Assembly: GCA_016714445.1 (NCBI GenBank)
Contig: JADJNF010000007.1
Coordinates: forward strand, 434,001-498,000
Reading direction: 5' to 3'
DNA length: 64,000 bases
Origin: Saprospiraceae bacterium
GTDB lineage: Bacteria > Bacteroidota > Bacteroidia > Chitinophagales > Saprospiraceae
Part shown: piece after piece, positions 1 through 9,131 of the stretch
Numbering within the stretch: position 1 is the stretch's first letter
Layout of the letters: each line of letters starts with the position of its first letter
Made by a program: the position numbers and the translations under genes
Notes under the pieces: generated by a model
The model's database searches: none
Told to the model about the DNA's origin: nothing
Seen by the model: the letters and a program-made list of their open reading frames with translations, nothing else

Positions 1-137
1 GCCAGACTATCTTTTTCATGCAATAAGCCCAGTAAAAAATGTTCAGTGCCAATAAAATCGTGACCCAATCTGATGGCTTCTTCACGGCTGAGCTGAATGA
101 TCTTTTTTACTTTTGGTGAAAATTTTCTGTTGTTCAT
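1..137 (-). CDS. clpC: ClpC-type Clp ATPase, N-terminal fragment
   Basis: Only the first 45 codons lie in the window; the gene runs off the left edge. The ATG at 137 opens a reading frame with the pattern KVKKIIQLSREEA followed by GTEHFLLGLL. That is the first helix pair of the Clp N-domain (ClpN repeat) of ClpC/ClpA ATPases, which deliver substrates and adaptors to the ClpP protease in the cytoplasm. The motif HDFIGTEHFLLGLLHE is highly diagnostic of ClpC in Bacteroidota. The gene is divergent from the STAS gene across a 668-base spacer. The AAA modules are outside the window, so ClpC rather than another ClpN protein is an inference from the N-domain alone. Confidence 0.85.
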   Translation of the reverse strand, partial: MNNRKFSPKVKKIIQLSREEAIRLGHDFIGTEHFLLGLLHEKDSL

Positions 138-805
138 GTATATTATGCTTAAATACTTCTGATGATCAAATTAATATATGTCCACTTAACAAATTACTCT
201 GCTTGTGGTTCGTGAATTATTAATAACAATTTCGTGCCACTTATAAATATCGGTAATAATGTCAGCCAGTTTACCTTTGTTACCGTCGCGACTATATGCA
301 ATAATCAAGCTTATTGAATGTAAATATATGATTAATCCTGCTTATTTTGATTATTTATTTTAAAAAAATCATGGTTTTTAACCAATCATTAACCAATATT
401 CTGAAAACTACCTTTTCATTCTGATAACAAATGTAATGAGTAAGAACAATATATTAAAGACTATAGTAATATTTATTTACTTTTTGATTTGTTTGCATTT
501 TAAATTTTCGTGCATTCGAGTAAGGTTGTAGATTTTAATTTAGGCAAGGCGCGCCACAAACACACATAAGTAGCAGGCAGATACTACGAATTTCATTACG
601 AATTTTAAAATAATATTTGTCGGTTACACACAAATGATTGAATTTTATCTATCATCTTACTTAAGAGTGATAATCCCAGAACGTTTTTCAAATATCTTTG
701 TACAAAAATTGCAATAAAAATAGTACTTTTGCGCTTCTAAATTGAAACATCATGGCATAATCATTGATTAGATCCCATGTATACCCTTAAATTAAAAATT
801 GTATA
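138..805. other. Intergenic region between clpC and the STAS gene
   Basis: This 668-base spacer is A+T rich and separates divergent clpC and the STAS gene. It holds -7-like boxes near its right end (693-700 and 724-731). A 41-codon open stretch on the minus strand (186-308) starts only at TTG and was not accepted as a gene. No RNA gene or repeat was recognised. Confidence 0.5.
724..731 (+). promoter_or_regulatory. Bacteroidota -7 box for the STAS gene
   Basis: TACTTTTG at 724-731 fits the TAnnTTTG -7 consensus. A TTTG at 697-700 lies 23 bases upstream, slightly longer than the usual -33 spacing. A second -7-like box, TATCTTTG, covers 693-700. The leader to the ATG at 806 would be about 65 bases. 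Confidence 0.45.
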
Positions 806-1189
806 ATGAAATTTACACTAGATAAAACAGAAAGATATACCATTTTCAGACTTCATGAAGAAAATCTGAATTCAATACTTGCACCAGATTTAAAATCAGA
901 ATTTGTTTTTTTCAGCAATGAAGGAGTTAGAAATTTAATCCTTGATCTTTCTGATGTAAAATATGTCGATTCGTCAGGTTTGAGCGCCATTCTGACAGCC
1001 AACCGTTTATGGAAAGATTATGGTTGTTTTGTTCTTACAGGCGCAAACCATCCTGCTGTTAAAAAATTAATAGAAATATCTCGTCTTGAGTCCATCCTTA
1101 CCATTATCCCTACTACTGAAGAAGCAATAGATTATGTTTTTATGGAGGACATAGAAAAAGAGTTGACCGCTGAAAGTGATGATGAATAA
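806..1189 (+). CDS. STAS-domain anti-sigma factor antagonist
   Basis: A 127-residue protein that is a single STAS domain, the fold of SpoIIAA/RsbV anti-anti-sigma factors. The signature DSSGLSAIL at residues 55-63 contains the serine that partner kinases phosphorylate in this family (Ser56 by analogy). The strand-helix order LILDLSDVKYVDSS then VLTGA also fits. Such proteins bind anti-sigma or switch kinases in the cytoplasm and release a partner when dephosphorylated. No RsbW-like kinase or sigma factor sits next to it, so its partner is unknown. The C-terminus is acidic (ELTAESDDE). It is monocistronic, with a bidirectional terminator immediately after it. Confidence 0.88.
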   Translation: MKFTLDKTERYTIFRLHEENLNSILAPDLKSEFVFFSNEGVRNLILDLSDVKYVDSSGLSAILTANRLWKDYGCFVLTGANHPAVKKLIEISRLESILTIIPTTEEAIDYVFMEDIEKELTAESDDE

Positions 1190-1211
1190 CAATCAATTTT
1201 AGCAGTTTAAT

Positions 1212-1247
1212 AAAATACCCCATCAATTTTTATTGATGGGGTATTTT
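1212..1247. terminator. Bidirectional terminator between convergent genes
   Basis: AAAATACCCCATCAAT and its exact reverse complement flank a 4-base T loop. The A/T tails on both sides let it end the STAS gene rightwards and the TPR lipoprotein gene leftwards. Confidence 0.85.
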
Positions 1248-1275
1248 ATTATTAGCATTTTTTAGAATATCATAT

Positions 1276-2721
1276 TTAATCTGAAGTACGGATAATCGTA
1301 TTCTCCTGTATCCAACAAGGCACAAAATAGCTCTCTCCGGCCTTTTTATTTCTAAAAAATATATCTTCTTTATTGGGCATATATTGTCTGTATCTGTTGA
1401 TCAGTGCATTGGCTTCTGCAGTAGATTTAGCATCAATATTTTTCGCTTTGGTCCACATGTCAATGGCCGGCCATGTCACAACCTGACTTTCCCAACCTCT
1501 TCCTGTACCGCACAATGGTCCACTTGAAGCATATAAATTTCCGATCAACAAGTACGGTTCTCCCCATCCGGATTTTAATTTAGCTGCATCAAGCGCATAT
1601 TTTCTTGCTTTAGGATAATTGCGAACATCCCGGTAATATATTTTAGCGATAAGTAAAAGATACCTGGCTTTTTGCTCATTATCATTTGCCTGTTCCACAC
1701 AATTGATGTAAGATTCTATAGCTTTGGAATATTTGCCGTTAGAGTAATCTTCAATTCCCTGAGCAGCACAGCTTAGTGCTGGTGGAGCCACATAACACTT
1801 TGTATCTTTGGCTTTTTTTATTTCTTTCAGTCTCTCATCTGTAGTTTCACAATTTCCTCTCAACATCCTTGCGTAAGAAAGATTAATCACATCACAACTA
1901 TCTGGGTTGGCTTTAAAGATGGCATAATATTTTTTTCCATAGTAATCACAATCATAAAAACCATCTATTCCTTCAAGCTCTTCCAGTAATACGGGGGCAT
2001 ATTCATTGATAATATCCCATGTTTCACATGATTTATTTTTGCAGGTAGACAATCCATTTTCAATCGTTTTAAATATAAGGTCAGCATACTTTCGTCCTTC
2101 GTCATTAGATACTTTGCCCTGCACCACCAAATCATACAGTAATTTTGAAAAAGGATTAATCACAAAATAATCCGCGTTTTTCCCTTTAACATCAAAATTT
2201 GACTTGAATAAAGCATATATTTGCTCAGGCGTCGTATACTCTGCATAATAATAATAGTAATCAAACCCCTTTATCCCATTGATGTAAGCTTCATCTCCAA
2301 AACACTCCTTTTTTTTATCGTAGATCATCATAATAGTATCTACGTAGGATTTTTTTAATTCACTGTCATCTGTATTTTCAAAAAAATTCCGATAAATAAT
2401 TGCCCCATCTTCAAAGTGACTTTTAACTCTTCCATTTGATCCCGGTGCCATGTTATAGGCGATTTTCCAGTGCACATAAGCTTCCTTATAGTTTTTCATT
2501 TTCAAAAAATCTTTATACAAAACAAATGCAGTTTCTGCTATTTCCTTGTCGTGACCAGGAAGATCTGCAAAGCTTGTGCACGGACCTTTGGGTTCCTGTT
2601 TTATGGGATCCGTGACTTTGGGTTCTGTGGTTTCAGGTGATTTTACATCGGAAATTTTTGGCGAACAAGCCCCAATCATACATCCTAAAACCAATAAAAG
2701 TACTTTGTTATTCATTTTCAT
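1276..2721 (-). CDS. TPR-repeat lipoprotein, paralogue of the protein at 3053-4468
   Basis: A 481-residue protein starting MKMNNKVLLLVLGCMIGAC. The hydrophobic stretch followed by IGAC-S at residues 16-20 is a lipobox with Cys19 as lipidation site, so it should be anchored in the envelope. Helical tetratricopeptide-like units are seen, for example AYVHWKIAYNMAPGS near residue 85 and QGIEDYSNGKYSKAIESY near 320. The C-terminal end (YLLIGNLYASSGPLCG, then VPCWIQENTIIR) matches the same region of the protein at 3053-4468, so they are paralogues. Bacteroidota carry such TPR proteins next to outer membrane proteins, but no specific function can be assigned. It is a single gene with its own likely promoter box at 2948-2955. 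Confidence 0.8.
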   Translation of the reverse strand: MKMNNKVLLLVLGCMIGACSPKISDVKSPETTEPKVTDPIKQEPKGPCTSFADLPGHDKEIAETAFVLYKDFLKMKNYKEAYVHWKIAYNMAPGSNGRVKSHFEDGAIIYRNFFENTDDSELKKSYVDTIMMIYDKKKECFGDEAYINGIKGFDYYYYYAEYTTPEQIYALFKSNFDVKGKNADYFVINPFSKLLYDLVVQGKVSNDEGRKYADLIFKTIENGLSTCKNKSCETWDIINEYAPVLLEELEGIDGFYDCDYYGKKYYAIFKANPDSCDVINLSYARMLRGNCETTDERLKEIKKAKDTKCYVAPPALSCAAQGIEDYSNGKYSKAIESYINCVEQANDNEQKARYLLLIAKIYYRDVRNYPKARKYALDAAKLKSGWGEPYLLIGNLYASSGPLCGTGRGWESQVVTWPAIDMWTKAKNIDAKSTAEANALINRYRQYMPNKEDIFFRNKKAGESYFVPCWIQENTIIRTSD

Positions 2722-3052
2722 AAAATTAAAAAAATTAAAAACTTATGGAATGTCTTGAAATATAAGGCAAATATATTACATCCGCACCATTTATACTGAC
2801 GATAATTCTATTTCGCAAAAATTATTTTGTCGCTTTATTGACTGTATATGGCCGGGAAAGTTTACTACATGATAATTTATCTCGTAAACACAATAAACTC
2901 TCTTTTTACTTTTAACCTTTGCATGTACGAAAGGTATATTGCGAAAACAAATATATGTTTGACATAAATTAAAAATGGGTACCTGCTGTGAAGTAGATAC
3001 CCATTTTATTATTTTAGTACATTATTACCTAAAACCTAAAATGATATAGGTA
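2722..3052. other. Spacer between the two TPR paralogues
   Basis: This 331-base spacer holds the promoter box of the downstream lipoprotein gene (CAAATATA at 2948-2955, read TATATTTG on the minus strand) and the terminator of the upstream operon (2972-3010). Nothing else was recognised. Confidence 0.5.
2972..3010 (-). terminator. Terminator of the purH-coaX-OMP-TPR operon
   Basis: AAATGGGTA and TACCCATTT are exact inverted repeats around a 16-base loop, followed on the minus strand by a T-rich tract. It lies about 43 bases past the stop at 3053 and closes the leftward operon that begins with purH. Confidence 0.75.
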
Positions 3053-4468
3053 TTATTTAAATCTTAATCTTACGGTCTCTCCTATCCAGCATCCAACTGA
3101 GGCCGTTTGGCCTTCAGACACACCTCTCATGAATCCTTCACTCTTGTCCGGCAATGAGCCATAATAATTGGATAGTCTGTCATTGGCTTCTCCTGCTACA
3201 CTACCATCTATTGATTTTGCTGTATTATATTTGTCCATGGCAGCAAGTATGGCCAATCTCTGATTCCAACTATCACCACATGATCTCGCAGTTTTACCAT
3301 ACATATCACCTATCAGCAAATATGGTCTACCCCAACCTGGATTAAGTCTCGCTGCTTCCATAGCGGTAGATCTGGCTTTACTGTACAAACTCAGTTTTCT
3401 GAATTCGATAGACGCTATGGCAAAAAGCATGGTCGCCTTCTTCTCATTATCTGTCTCTTCAGCTATAGCTTGTTTGTATTTAGAAATGGCTTCCTGATAT
3501 TTTCCATCGTCATACGCAGCTTTTGCAGCAGCTGCAGGATTGTTGGCTTCAAATTCTTTCTGCAATCTCGCATTCTCTTCATTGGCATACTTTTTCCATT
3601 CTTCAGAAAGTTTAACAATTACAGGATCTGTATCTGCACAACCCTGAGACTTTAAAGTAGCCAATACTCGTTTTAAAACAGATGCATCATCTTTATTTTC
3701 TTCATATTCCGGTATCAGTTTTTCCTTAAAGTATTCACAGTCAAAAATCTGTTTTTCTATCTCTGTAAATATACCTTCCATAGAAGCCTGAGCTTGCTGA
3801 TAACCCTCAGACAATTTTTCATTATTTGCAATATTATATTCGGCAATCTGTGTAAGTTTTTTGTTTAGTTCCACTGCCTTTTCTTTAGGCATACTACCCT
3901 GAGAAAACTCCCAAACTATTATTTTGGCATAAGGGTCCATTATAATGTATTCAGCCAAATCACCTGAGTATTTAATACAATTATCCAAAGCTATTATATT
4001 GTCAGCGTATGGAGAGTTGATGGTATAAAACATGTCATATGCCTTACGACCATACAGATATCCGATTTTTTGATTCAAAGCTTCTTCGGTATCTACTTTA
4101 AGAGAAATGGCCTTATTTTTATAACAACTGATGGCTTGATCATATAATTCTGTTATTTTGGCATGATACTGAGCCTTGGTTTTTTCATCTGTTGTGGTGG
4201 TAAGTAAGTGTTTGTACAACAATACTCCATCTGTAAAGTGATAATCTCTCTTACCATCTGCTGCAGGCGCAAGTTTATATGCTATCTGCCAGTTTTCAAA
4301 TGCAGTAGTGTAATCATTGGCTTTTAATGCCTGTCGGTAAATTGAGTGTGCATTTTCTGCATCTGTTTGTGTTGGTTTTCCAACCCAGTTTTCACATTGC
4401 GCAGTCAGCATTGACAGACCAGCCGAAGCCAATATCACATAAAAAGCAAAAAAAATACGATTGTTCAT
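3053..4468 (-). CDS. Secreted TPR-repeat protein, paralogue of the protein at 1276-2721
   Basis: A 471-residue protein with an N-terminal signal peptide (hydrophobic residues 5-22, probable cleavage after MLTAQ or LTA). Unlike its paralogue it has no convincing lipobox. TPR-like helices occur at residues 40-70 (ALKANDYTTAFENWQIAYKL) and 310-345 (AAYDDGKYQEAISKYKQAI). The C-terminal part (RPYLLIGDMYG, then ASVGCWIGETVRLRF) matches the neighbour at 1276-2721. It starts 32 bases after the stop of the outer membrane protein gene, so it is probably the last gene of the purH operon. A scaffold or assembly role at the envelope is inference from the TPR repeats. Confidence 0.8.
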   Translation of the reverse strand: MNNRIFFAFYVILASAGLSMLTAQCENWVGKPTQTDAENAHSIYRQALKANDYTTAFENWQIAYKLAPAADGKRDYHFTDGVLLYKHLLTTTTDEKTKAQYHAKITELYDQAISCYKNKAISLKVDTEEALNQKIGYLYGRKAYDMFYTINSPYADNIIALDNCIKYSGDLAEYIIMDPYAKIIVWEFSQGSMPKEKAVELNKKLTQIAEYNIANNEKLSEGYQQAQASMEGIFTEIEKQIFDCEYFKEKLIPEYEENKDDASVLKRVLATLKSQGCADTDPVIVKLSEEWKKYANEENARLQKEFEANNPAAAAKAAYDDGKYQEAISKYKQAIAEETDNEKKATMLFAIASIEFRKLSLYSKARSTAMEAARLNPGWGRPYLLIGDMYGKTARSCGDSWNQRLAILAAMDKYNTAKSIDGSVAGEANDRLSNYYGSLPDKSEGFMRGVSEGQTASVGCWIGETVRLRFK

Positions 4469-4500
4469 AATAAGTCCGGTGATTTAGTTATTTTGTTTTA

Positions 4501-5844
4501 TTAATTATATTTTCTCTTTAAAAACCATTCGTCATCATTAAAAGTTACACCCAGCGAAATTTTAACAAATCTTTCTGATATTGGGGTATTTTGTCCTCTG
4601 ATGCCTAGATTTAATCCCAAATTTACATGAGATACTTTACGCTGAAAGACAAAAGGCATTCCCAAACCGAAAGTTAATCCATATGAGGTGATCTGTTCAT
4701 TATTTATCACTCTTGGGTCAGTCTGATAATAAGCTCCGTATCGATAATATACTCTTTCAAAAAAATTGTCAAATGATTTGTAATCCGGTCTGAAATATCC
4801 ACCAATGCTTATTTTTGAAGCATTTTTTAAAGCTCCCTTTTTTTCACCAGATGCGTCATTATAATACTCAGACCATAAGCTTGTAGCATAGTTTACTCCC
4901 AAACAAAATTTTTCACCGGAATAAAATGTGGCTCCCAACCCAAATTCCGCCGGCAGTTTTCCCCTTCCTTTTATTGAATCCTGCAAAAAGACCGTATCAA
5001 CATTTATCACACCTCCCAATAATTGCTGAATCAGCTGATGACTGATATTATATGTGGTTGAAAAATTGGTTGCCGAATTAGCATTTAAACCAATAGATAA
5101 TCTTTTTACCGGTGTCGTTTTATTATTTTCAATGGCCTTCTTGTTCAGAATATCAGTGTACAATACCCCGGCATTCCATAAAAAACCACTCACATTGTAA
5201 TCATTGGTATAAAAATCACTGTAAGCAAACTTTTCTGCATCAAATACCAACTTGTTTTCGTATTTCATTTTTCCAAATAAGTAGCCCATGTTTACCCCGA
5301 CTGAAAACTTTTTATACATGTATGAATTTCCCCAAAGAAACTTATATGTTCCTCCTGTACCTATATAATTTCTTGTAAATCTACCTGCTTCCGGCAAACT
5401 ATCTTGCGAAGCTACATTATAATTGACAGTAGAATGTGGCATTAATGTAAATGCCATGCCAAGTTTATAATTCTTTTTTACACCATCATATATTTCATTG
5501 ATTGGATTTCGCAAAGGAAATGCCAGCGAGAGATATTCTAAATTACCACTCCATATTTTATTTGTTGCAATGTTATCCTTTAGCCAGGTTCTTTTGACAA
5601 ATACACCCGCGTCAAATGCTGTGGCATTCAAAAAACTGTAACTGGCAGGATTTACAATGTTGATGTGATATCCATCAATATAAGACGAACCCAATCCACT
5701 CATTTGCCTGGTATGATTAAAATTATTGTCTGATATATCACCAATACCATATCTTGAATACGGACTATTATCGTTTTGCTGAGCAGTGCCGGCAAGAACA
5801 ATCAATAAAAATGCAGACAATAAAAAATATACTTTATTTGACAT
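4501..5844 (-). CDS. Outer membrane beta-barrel protein with NSPYSRYGIGD motif
   Basis: A 447-residue protein with a signal peptide (hydrophobic residues 5-21, ending AGTAQ). Immediately after it comes NSPYSRYGIGD, a block seen in a Bacteroidota family of outer membrane proteins that are commonly encoded just after coaX. Alternating hydrophobic strands and many aromatic residues across the rest suggest a beta barrel. Its start codon overlaps the end of coaX by 11 bases, so the two are translationally coupled. Function is unknown; a transporter or assembly role is only inference from topology and position. Confidence 0.78.
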   Translation of the reverse strand: MSNKVYFLLSAFLLIVLAGTAQQNDNSPYSRYGIGDISDNNFNHTRQMSGLGSSYIDGYHINIVNPASYSFLNATAFDAGVFVKRTWLKDNIATNKIWSGNLEYLSLAFPLRNPINEIYDGVKKNYKLGMAFTLMPHSTVNYNVASQDSLPEAGRFTRNYIGTGGTYKFLWGNSYMYKKFSVGVNMGYLFGKMKYENKLVFDAEKFAYSDFYTNDYNVSGFLWNAGVLYTDILNKKAIENNKTTPVKRLSIGLNANSATNFSTTYNISHQLIQQLLGGVINVDTVFLQDSIKGRGKLPAEFGLGATFYSGEKFCLGVNYATSLWSEYYNDASGEKKGALKNASKISIGGYFRPDYKSFDNFFERVYYRYGAYYQTDPRVINNEQITSYGLTFGLGMPFVFQRKVSHVNLGLNLGIRGQNTPISERFVKISLGVTFNDDEWFLKRKYN

Positions 5845-6559
5845 TATACTTTAAAATTTCGTTTAAACCTTCTAATACAAGGTTTGGGGCGACAAATATC
5901 TTATTTTTTGTGTAACTTTCAAACAATCCGGCATCTCCACCGGTTAAAATTATGTTATTTACCCCAAATTTCACTCTTGTATCATCAATAAACGAGTCAA
6001 TCTCACGAAATGTGCCTTTTACAGCACCATTTTGTAAAGCTTTAACAGTTGTTTGTGCAAAATCTTCTGCTGGAATGTCAGGTTCTACCAAAGGTAACTT
6101 TGCCGTAAACTTATGCATAGCCTTAAGTCGCATCCTGATACCGGGGCTGATGTTTCCACCAATGAAAGCTCCTGCTTCATTTAAAAGATTCATTGTAATA
6201 CAGGTGCCCATATCAATAAAAAGAACTGGTTTCCCATAGCTCCTTTTAAATGCGCCAACAGCAGCAGCTAATCTGTCTTTACCCAATGACAAAGGAGTAG
6301 AATATAAATTTTGAATAGGAATAGGTGTCTCCATGTCCAGATGGATAAAAAAAGGAATCTTCCTTAAAATATCCAAAAAAGCCATACTAATTTCAGACGT
6401 ACTGGAGAGTATTCCTGCTTTAATCTCAAACTTTTTTAATAATTTACCTATTGTAGAAATAGAATACCGACGCAATACTACTCCCTGCAAGACAATAATA
6501 TTATGGTCAAATATAGCATATTTGGCTCTGGTATTTCCTATATCTATTATAATATACAC
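5834..6559 (-). CDS. coaX: Type III pantothenate kinase
   Basis: CoaX phosphorylates pantothenate with ATP, the first step of coenzyme A synthesis, in the cytoplasm. The 241-residue length fits the family. The ASKHA phosphate loop DIGNTRAKYAIF is at residues 6-17. The GKDR motif follows at about residue 90 (PLSLGKDRLAA), then FIDMGTCITMN and GGNISPGIRMR, and ILTGGDA near the C-terminus, all in the order expected for type III enzymes. It lies 2 bases after purH and overlaps the next gene, a compact operon that joins nucleotide and cofactor synthesis to an outer membrane protein. No CoaA-type kinase is seen in the window. Confidence 0.95.
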   Translation of the reverse strand: MYIIIDIGNTRAKYAIFDHNIIVLQGVVLRRYSISTIGKLLKKFEIKAGILSSTSEISMAFLDILRKIPFFIHLDMETPIPIQNLYSTPLSLGKDRLAAAVGAFKRSYGKPVLFIDMGTCITMNLLNEAGAFIGGNISPGIRMRLKAMHKFTAKLPLVEPDIPAEDFAQTTVKALQNGAVKGTFREIDSFIDDTRVKFGVNNIILTGGDAGLFESYTKNKIFVAPNLVLEGLNEILKYNVK

Positions 6560-6561
6560 TT

Positions 6562-8088
6562 TTAATGTTTAAAATGTCTAACTCCTGTAAATGCCATTGT
6601 CATATCATGTTCATTACAATAATCTATGCTCAATTGATCCTTAATAGACCCACCAGGTTGAATGACAGCCCGGATACCTTCTTTGTGTACCAATTCCACA
6701 CAATCAGGAAAAGGAAAAAAAGCATCGGAAGCCATTACTGCCCCTTTGAGATCAAAACCAAAACTAACCGCCTTTTCTATAGCTTGTTTGCAAGCATCCA
6801 CTCTTGAAGTCTGACCACAACCCATTCCTAACAACTGACCATCTTTGGCTAAGACTATGGTATTGGATTTTAAATGTTTAGCACATTTTAATGCGAAAAT
6901 GAGATCTGATTTCTCCCTTTCATTCGGAATAAGAAGTGTCTTTATTTGAAGATCATCTGTTTGTTCAGTTGCCATATCCGTATCCTGTACTATGACACCA
7001 TTTAACAAACTTTTATACATACTTTGCGCAACGTGATATTCCTTAAGTTTCAATAACACCCTCTTTGGTTTTGCCATGAGCAAGTCTTTGGCATCTTCTG
7101 TAAAATCCGGTGCAATCAAAACCTCATAAAATATCTTATCAATTTCTTTTGCAGCATCTGCATCTATGGTGTGATTGGATATCAAAATACCGCCAAAAGC
7201 TGAAACCGGGTCACCAGCCAGTGCCGCATTCCAAGCATCCAATACCGTTGTTCGGGTTGCAATTCCGCAAGGATTAGTGTGCTTTAGTATGGCAAATGTT
7301 GGCGGCTCATTTCTGAACTCTCTCATAAGTTGTATAGCAGCATCGATATCCACCAGATTGTTATAGGATATTTCTTTTCCGCATAACTTTTCAAACACAT
7401 CCTCCATCTTTCCAAAAAAATAACCTCGTTGATGAGGATTCTCGCCATACCTTAACGTTTCATGATCAGTGATGCTTTGTTTAAAAACGATAGCCTTCTG
7501 ATCACCGTCGCTTATGAAATTAAAAATAGCAGTATCATAATGGGATGAAACTTTAAAGGCTTCAGACGCGAAAAATCTACGTTGAGCAAGGGATGTTACG
7601 CCTTTTTGCTCTTTTAATATTTTGTATAATGCGGCATACTGATCTTTTGAAGGAATGACTACTACATCATTAAAATTTTTTGCTCCGGCTCGAATCAGAG
7701 AAATACCCCCAATATCTATTTTTTCAATAATATCAGGTTCATTGCTTGTTCTTGCTACAGTTTCTTCAAATGGGTACAAGTCCACCAATACAAGATCTAT
7801 CTGAGGTATTTCAAACTCTTCAAGTTGTGCAAGATGGTCTGCATCTCTTACTGCCAGTATACCACCAAATACCTTCGGATGCAAAGTTTTGACCCGTCCA
7901 TCCAATATGGAAGGATATCCAGTCAGGTCTTCTACTTTTTTAACATTGACACCTAGTGATTCTATAAATTGTTGTGTACCTCCTGTTGTGTAGATGGTTA
8001 CATCAAGTTCATGCAATTGATGTATGATTTCTTCAAGGCCATCTTTATAGTATACCGAAATAAGAGCTGACTTGATTTGTCTTTCCAT
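6562..8088 (-). CDS. purH: Bifunctional AICAR transformylase/IMP cyclohydrolase
   Basis: PurH carries out the last two steps of IMP synthesis: formyl transfer from 10-formyl-THF to AICAR, then ring closure. The 508 residues have the family length. The N-terminal MGS-like cyclohydrolase domain (ALISVYYKDGLEEI, then TTGGT and DGRVKTLHPKV) covers about residues 1-145. The transformylase part starts near 190 (LRYGENPHQRGYFF) and includes AILKHTNPCGIA with the catalytic Lys-His pair. It ends in the usual FTGVRHFKH. It is the first gene of the leftward operon purH-coaX-OMP-TPR and lies downstream of the gld terminator. Confidence 0.97.
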   Translation of the reverse strand: MERQIKSALISVYYKDGLEEIIHQLHELDVTIYTTGGTQQFIESLGVNVKKVEDLTGYPSILDGRVKTLHPKVFGGILAVRDADHLAQLEEFEIPQIDLVLVDLYPFEETVARTSNEPDIIEKIDIGGISLIRAGAKNFNDVVVIPSKDQYAALYKILKEQKGVTSLAQRRFFASEAFKVSSHYDTAIFNFISDGDQKAIVFKQSITDHETLRYGENPHQRGYFFGKMEDVFEKLCGKEISYNNLVDIDAAIQLMREFRNEPPTFAILKHTNPCGIATRTTVLDAWNAALAGDPVSAFGGILISNHTIDADAAKEIDKIFYEVLIAPDFTEDAKDLLMAKPKRVLLKLKEYHVAQSMYKSLLNGVIVQDTDMATEQTDDLQIKTLLIPNEREKSDLIFALKCAKHLKSNTIVLAKDGQLLGMGCGQTSRVDACKQAIEKAVSFGFDLKGAVMASDAFFPFPDCVELVHKEGIRAVIQPGGSIKDQLSIDYCNEHDMTMAFTGVRHFKH

Positions 8089-8154
8089 ATGTATATTCTG
8101 CTATATTTTGCTTTTTATTAAATAATTTCTCTATATGTAATTCCTTAAAACAAA

Positions 8155-8183
8155 AATGGGAAGCTGTAAAACAACTTCCCATT
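8155..8183 (-). terminator. Terminator of the gldKLMN operon
   Basis: AATGGGAAG and CTTCCCATT are exact inverted repeats with an 11-base loop, followed on the minus strand by a T-rich tract. It lies 19 bases past the gldN stop and separates the gld genes from purH. Confidence 0.8.
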
Positions 8184-8201
8184 AAATTTTATTTGATCAG
8201 A

Positions 8202-9110
8202 TTAATATTCCCAAAGATCATGCTCAAAGTTGAGCAATTCATTCTTTATTTTTTCAGAATTCAACAACATATCTATGCCTGATCTATTGGAAGTGTCCTC
8301 TGGTTCAGGAACATAAAAGTCTTTCAATCTAAAGTCAAGAACATTTGATCTTTTATAAATATAACTTGAAAATACTCGTGCGTCAAACAAATCAGCCCAA
8401 GTCATAGGTGCTATATCATTTTCTTCATTAAACACCCTGTGTTTGGACAATGCAGTTCTCGCTTCAGGATAATATACCCAAAATAAAGGATAAGGTGTAA
8501 GACCGTTCTCTTTGTCTTTATCACTGACAAACAAAGGTGCAATTCCAAGAATTCTTACATCCATGACAGATCTTTGTTTATCAAAGTACCAGACTTCTTT
8601 CACCCTGTATTGCTCTATTTTTTCCCAGTTGATATCATTTTGTACTATCTTAATGACTTCTTCATATGTATCCGGGTTGAGGTCATATAAAGTATCTTGC
8701 TTAGACATTTTTTTGGCCAGATCTTCTTTTGTCACCACAGCTTTAAAATCTTCGCCAGAAAATACCGTGATCTCACCATTCTCTATCATCGTTCTGAAAG
8801 TTGTAAATAAATTCAACTCCTGACTTCTGAATGAAAGATTCATTTTTTCTCTGGTATCAATCACGCGTTGGATTCTTTTCTCCCAGGATATATCACCTTC
8901 TCTGATGGGCTGCTGTGGCATCAATCTGTTTTCGACAACAATCCTCTTTCGGACTATATCATCTACAAATATATCCTCAGATGGGATAGAAGATTCAGTT
9001 TTACTCTCTTCTGCCACTGCAGCAGGTTTTTCCACCTGAGCAAAGTTTTCAGATGATGCCATCAATATCAGGACGACTACAAAACTAAAGATTTTATGAA
9101 AAGTCTTCAT
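8202..9110 (-). CDS. gldN: T9SS/gliding protein GldN
   Basis: GldN (PorN in Porphyromonas) is a periplasmic protein that joins the GldK ring at the outer membrane in the type IX secretion system. The 302-residue protein has a signal peptide (hydrophobic residues 7-24, ending NFAQ). The family's typical blocks are seen: DISWEKRIQRVIDTREKMN at about 74-92, YDLNPDTYEEVIKI in the middle, and a WYFDKQRSVMDVRILGIAP block near residue 175, followed by PLFWVYYPEAR. It is the last gene of gldK-gldL-gldM-gldN, 21 bases after gldM, and is followed by a terminator. Confidence 0.94.
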   Translation of the reverse strand: MKTFHKIFSFVVVLILMASSENFAQVEKPAAVAEESKTESSIPSEDIFVDDIVRKRIVVENRLMPQQPIREGDISWEKRIQRVIDTREKMNLSFRSQELNLFTTFRTMIENGEITVFSGEDFKAVVTKEDLAKKMSKQDTLYDLNPDTYEEVIKIVQNDINWEKIEQYRVKEVWYFDKQRSVMDVRILGIAPLFVSDKDKENGLTPYPLFWVYYPEARTALSKHRVFNEENDIAPMTWADLFDARVFSSYIYKRSNVLDFRLKDFYVPEPEDTSNRSGIDMLLNSEKIKNELLNFEHDLWEY

Positions 9111-9131
9111 TAGATTAAATTACGATTAATA

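Noticed and set aside
186..308. Open reading frame of 41 codons on the minus strand (SRDGNKGKLADII stretch)
   Set aside because: It has no ATG or GTG, lies in a promoter-rich divergent spacer, and the text was not recognised as a known family. Kept only as an unlikely remnant.
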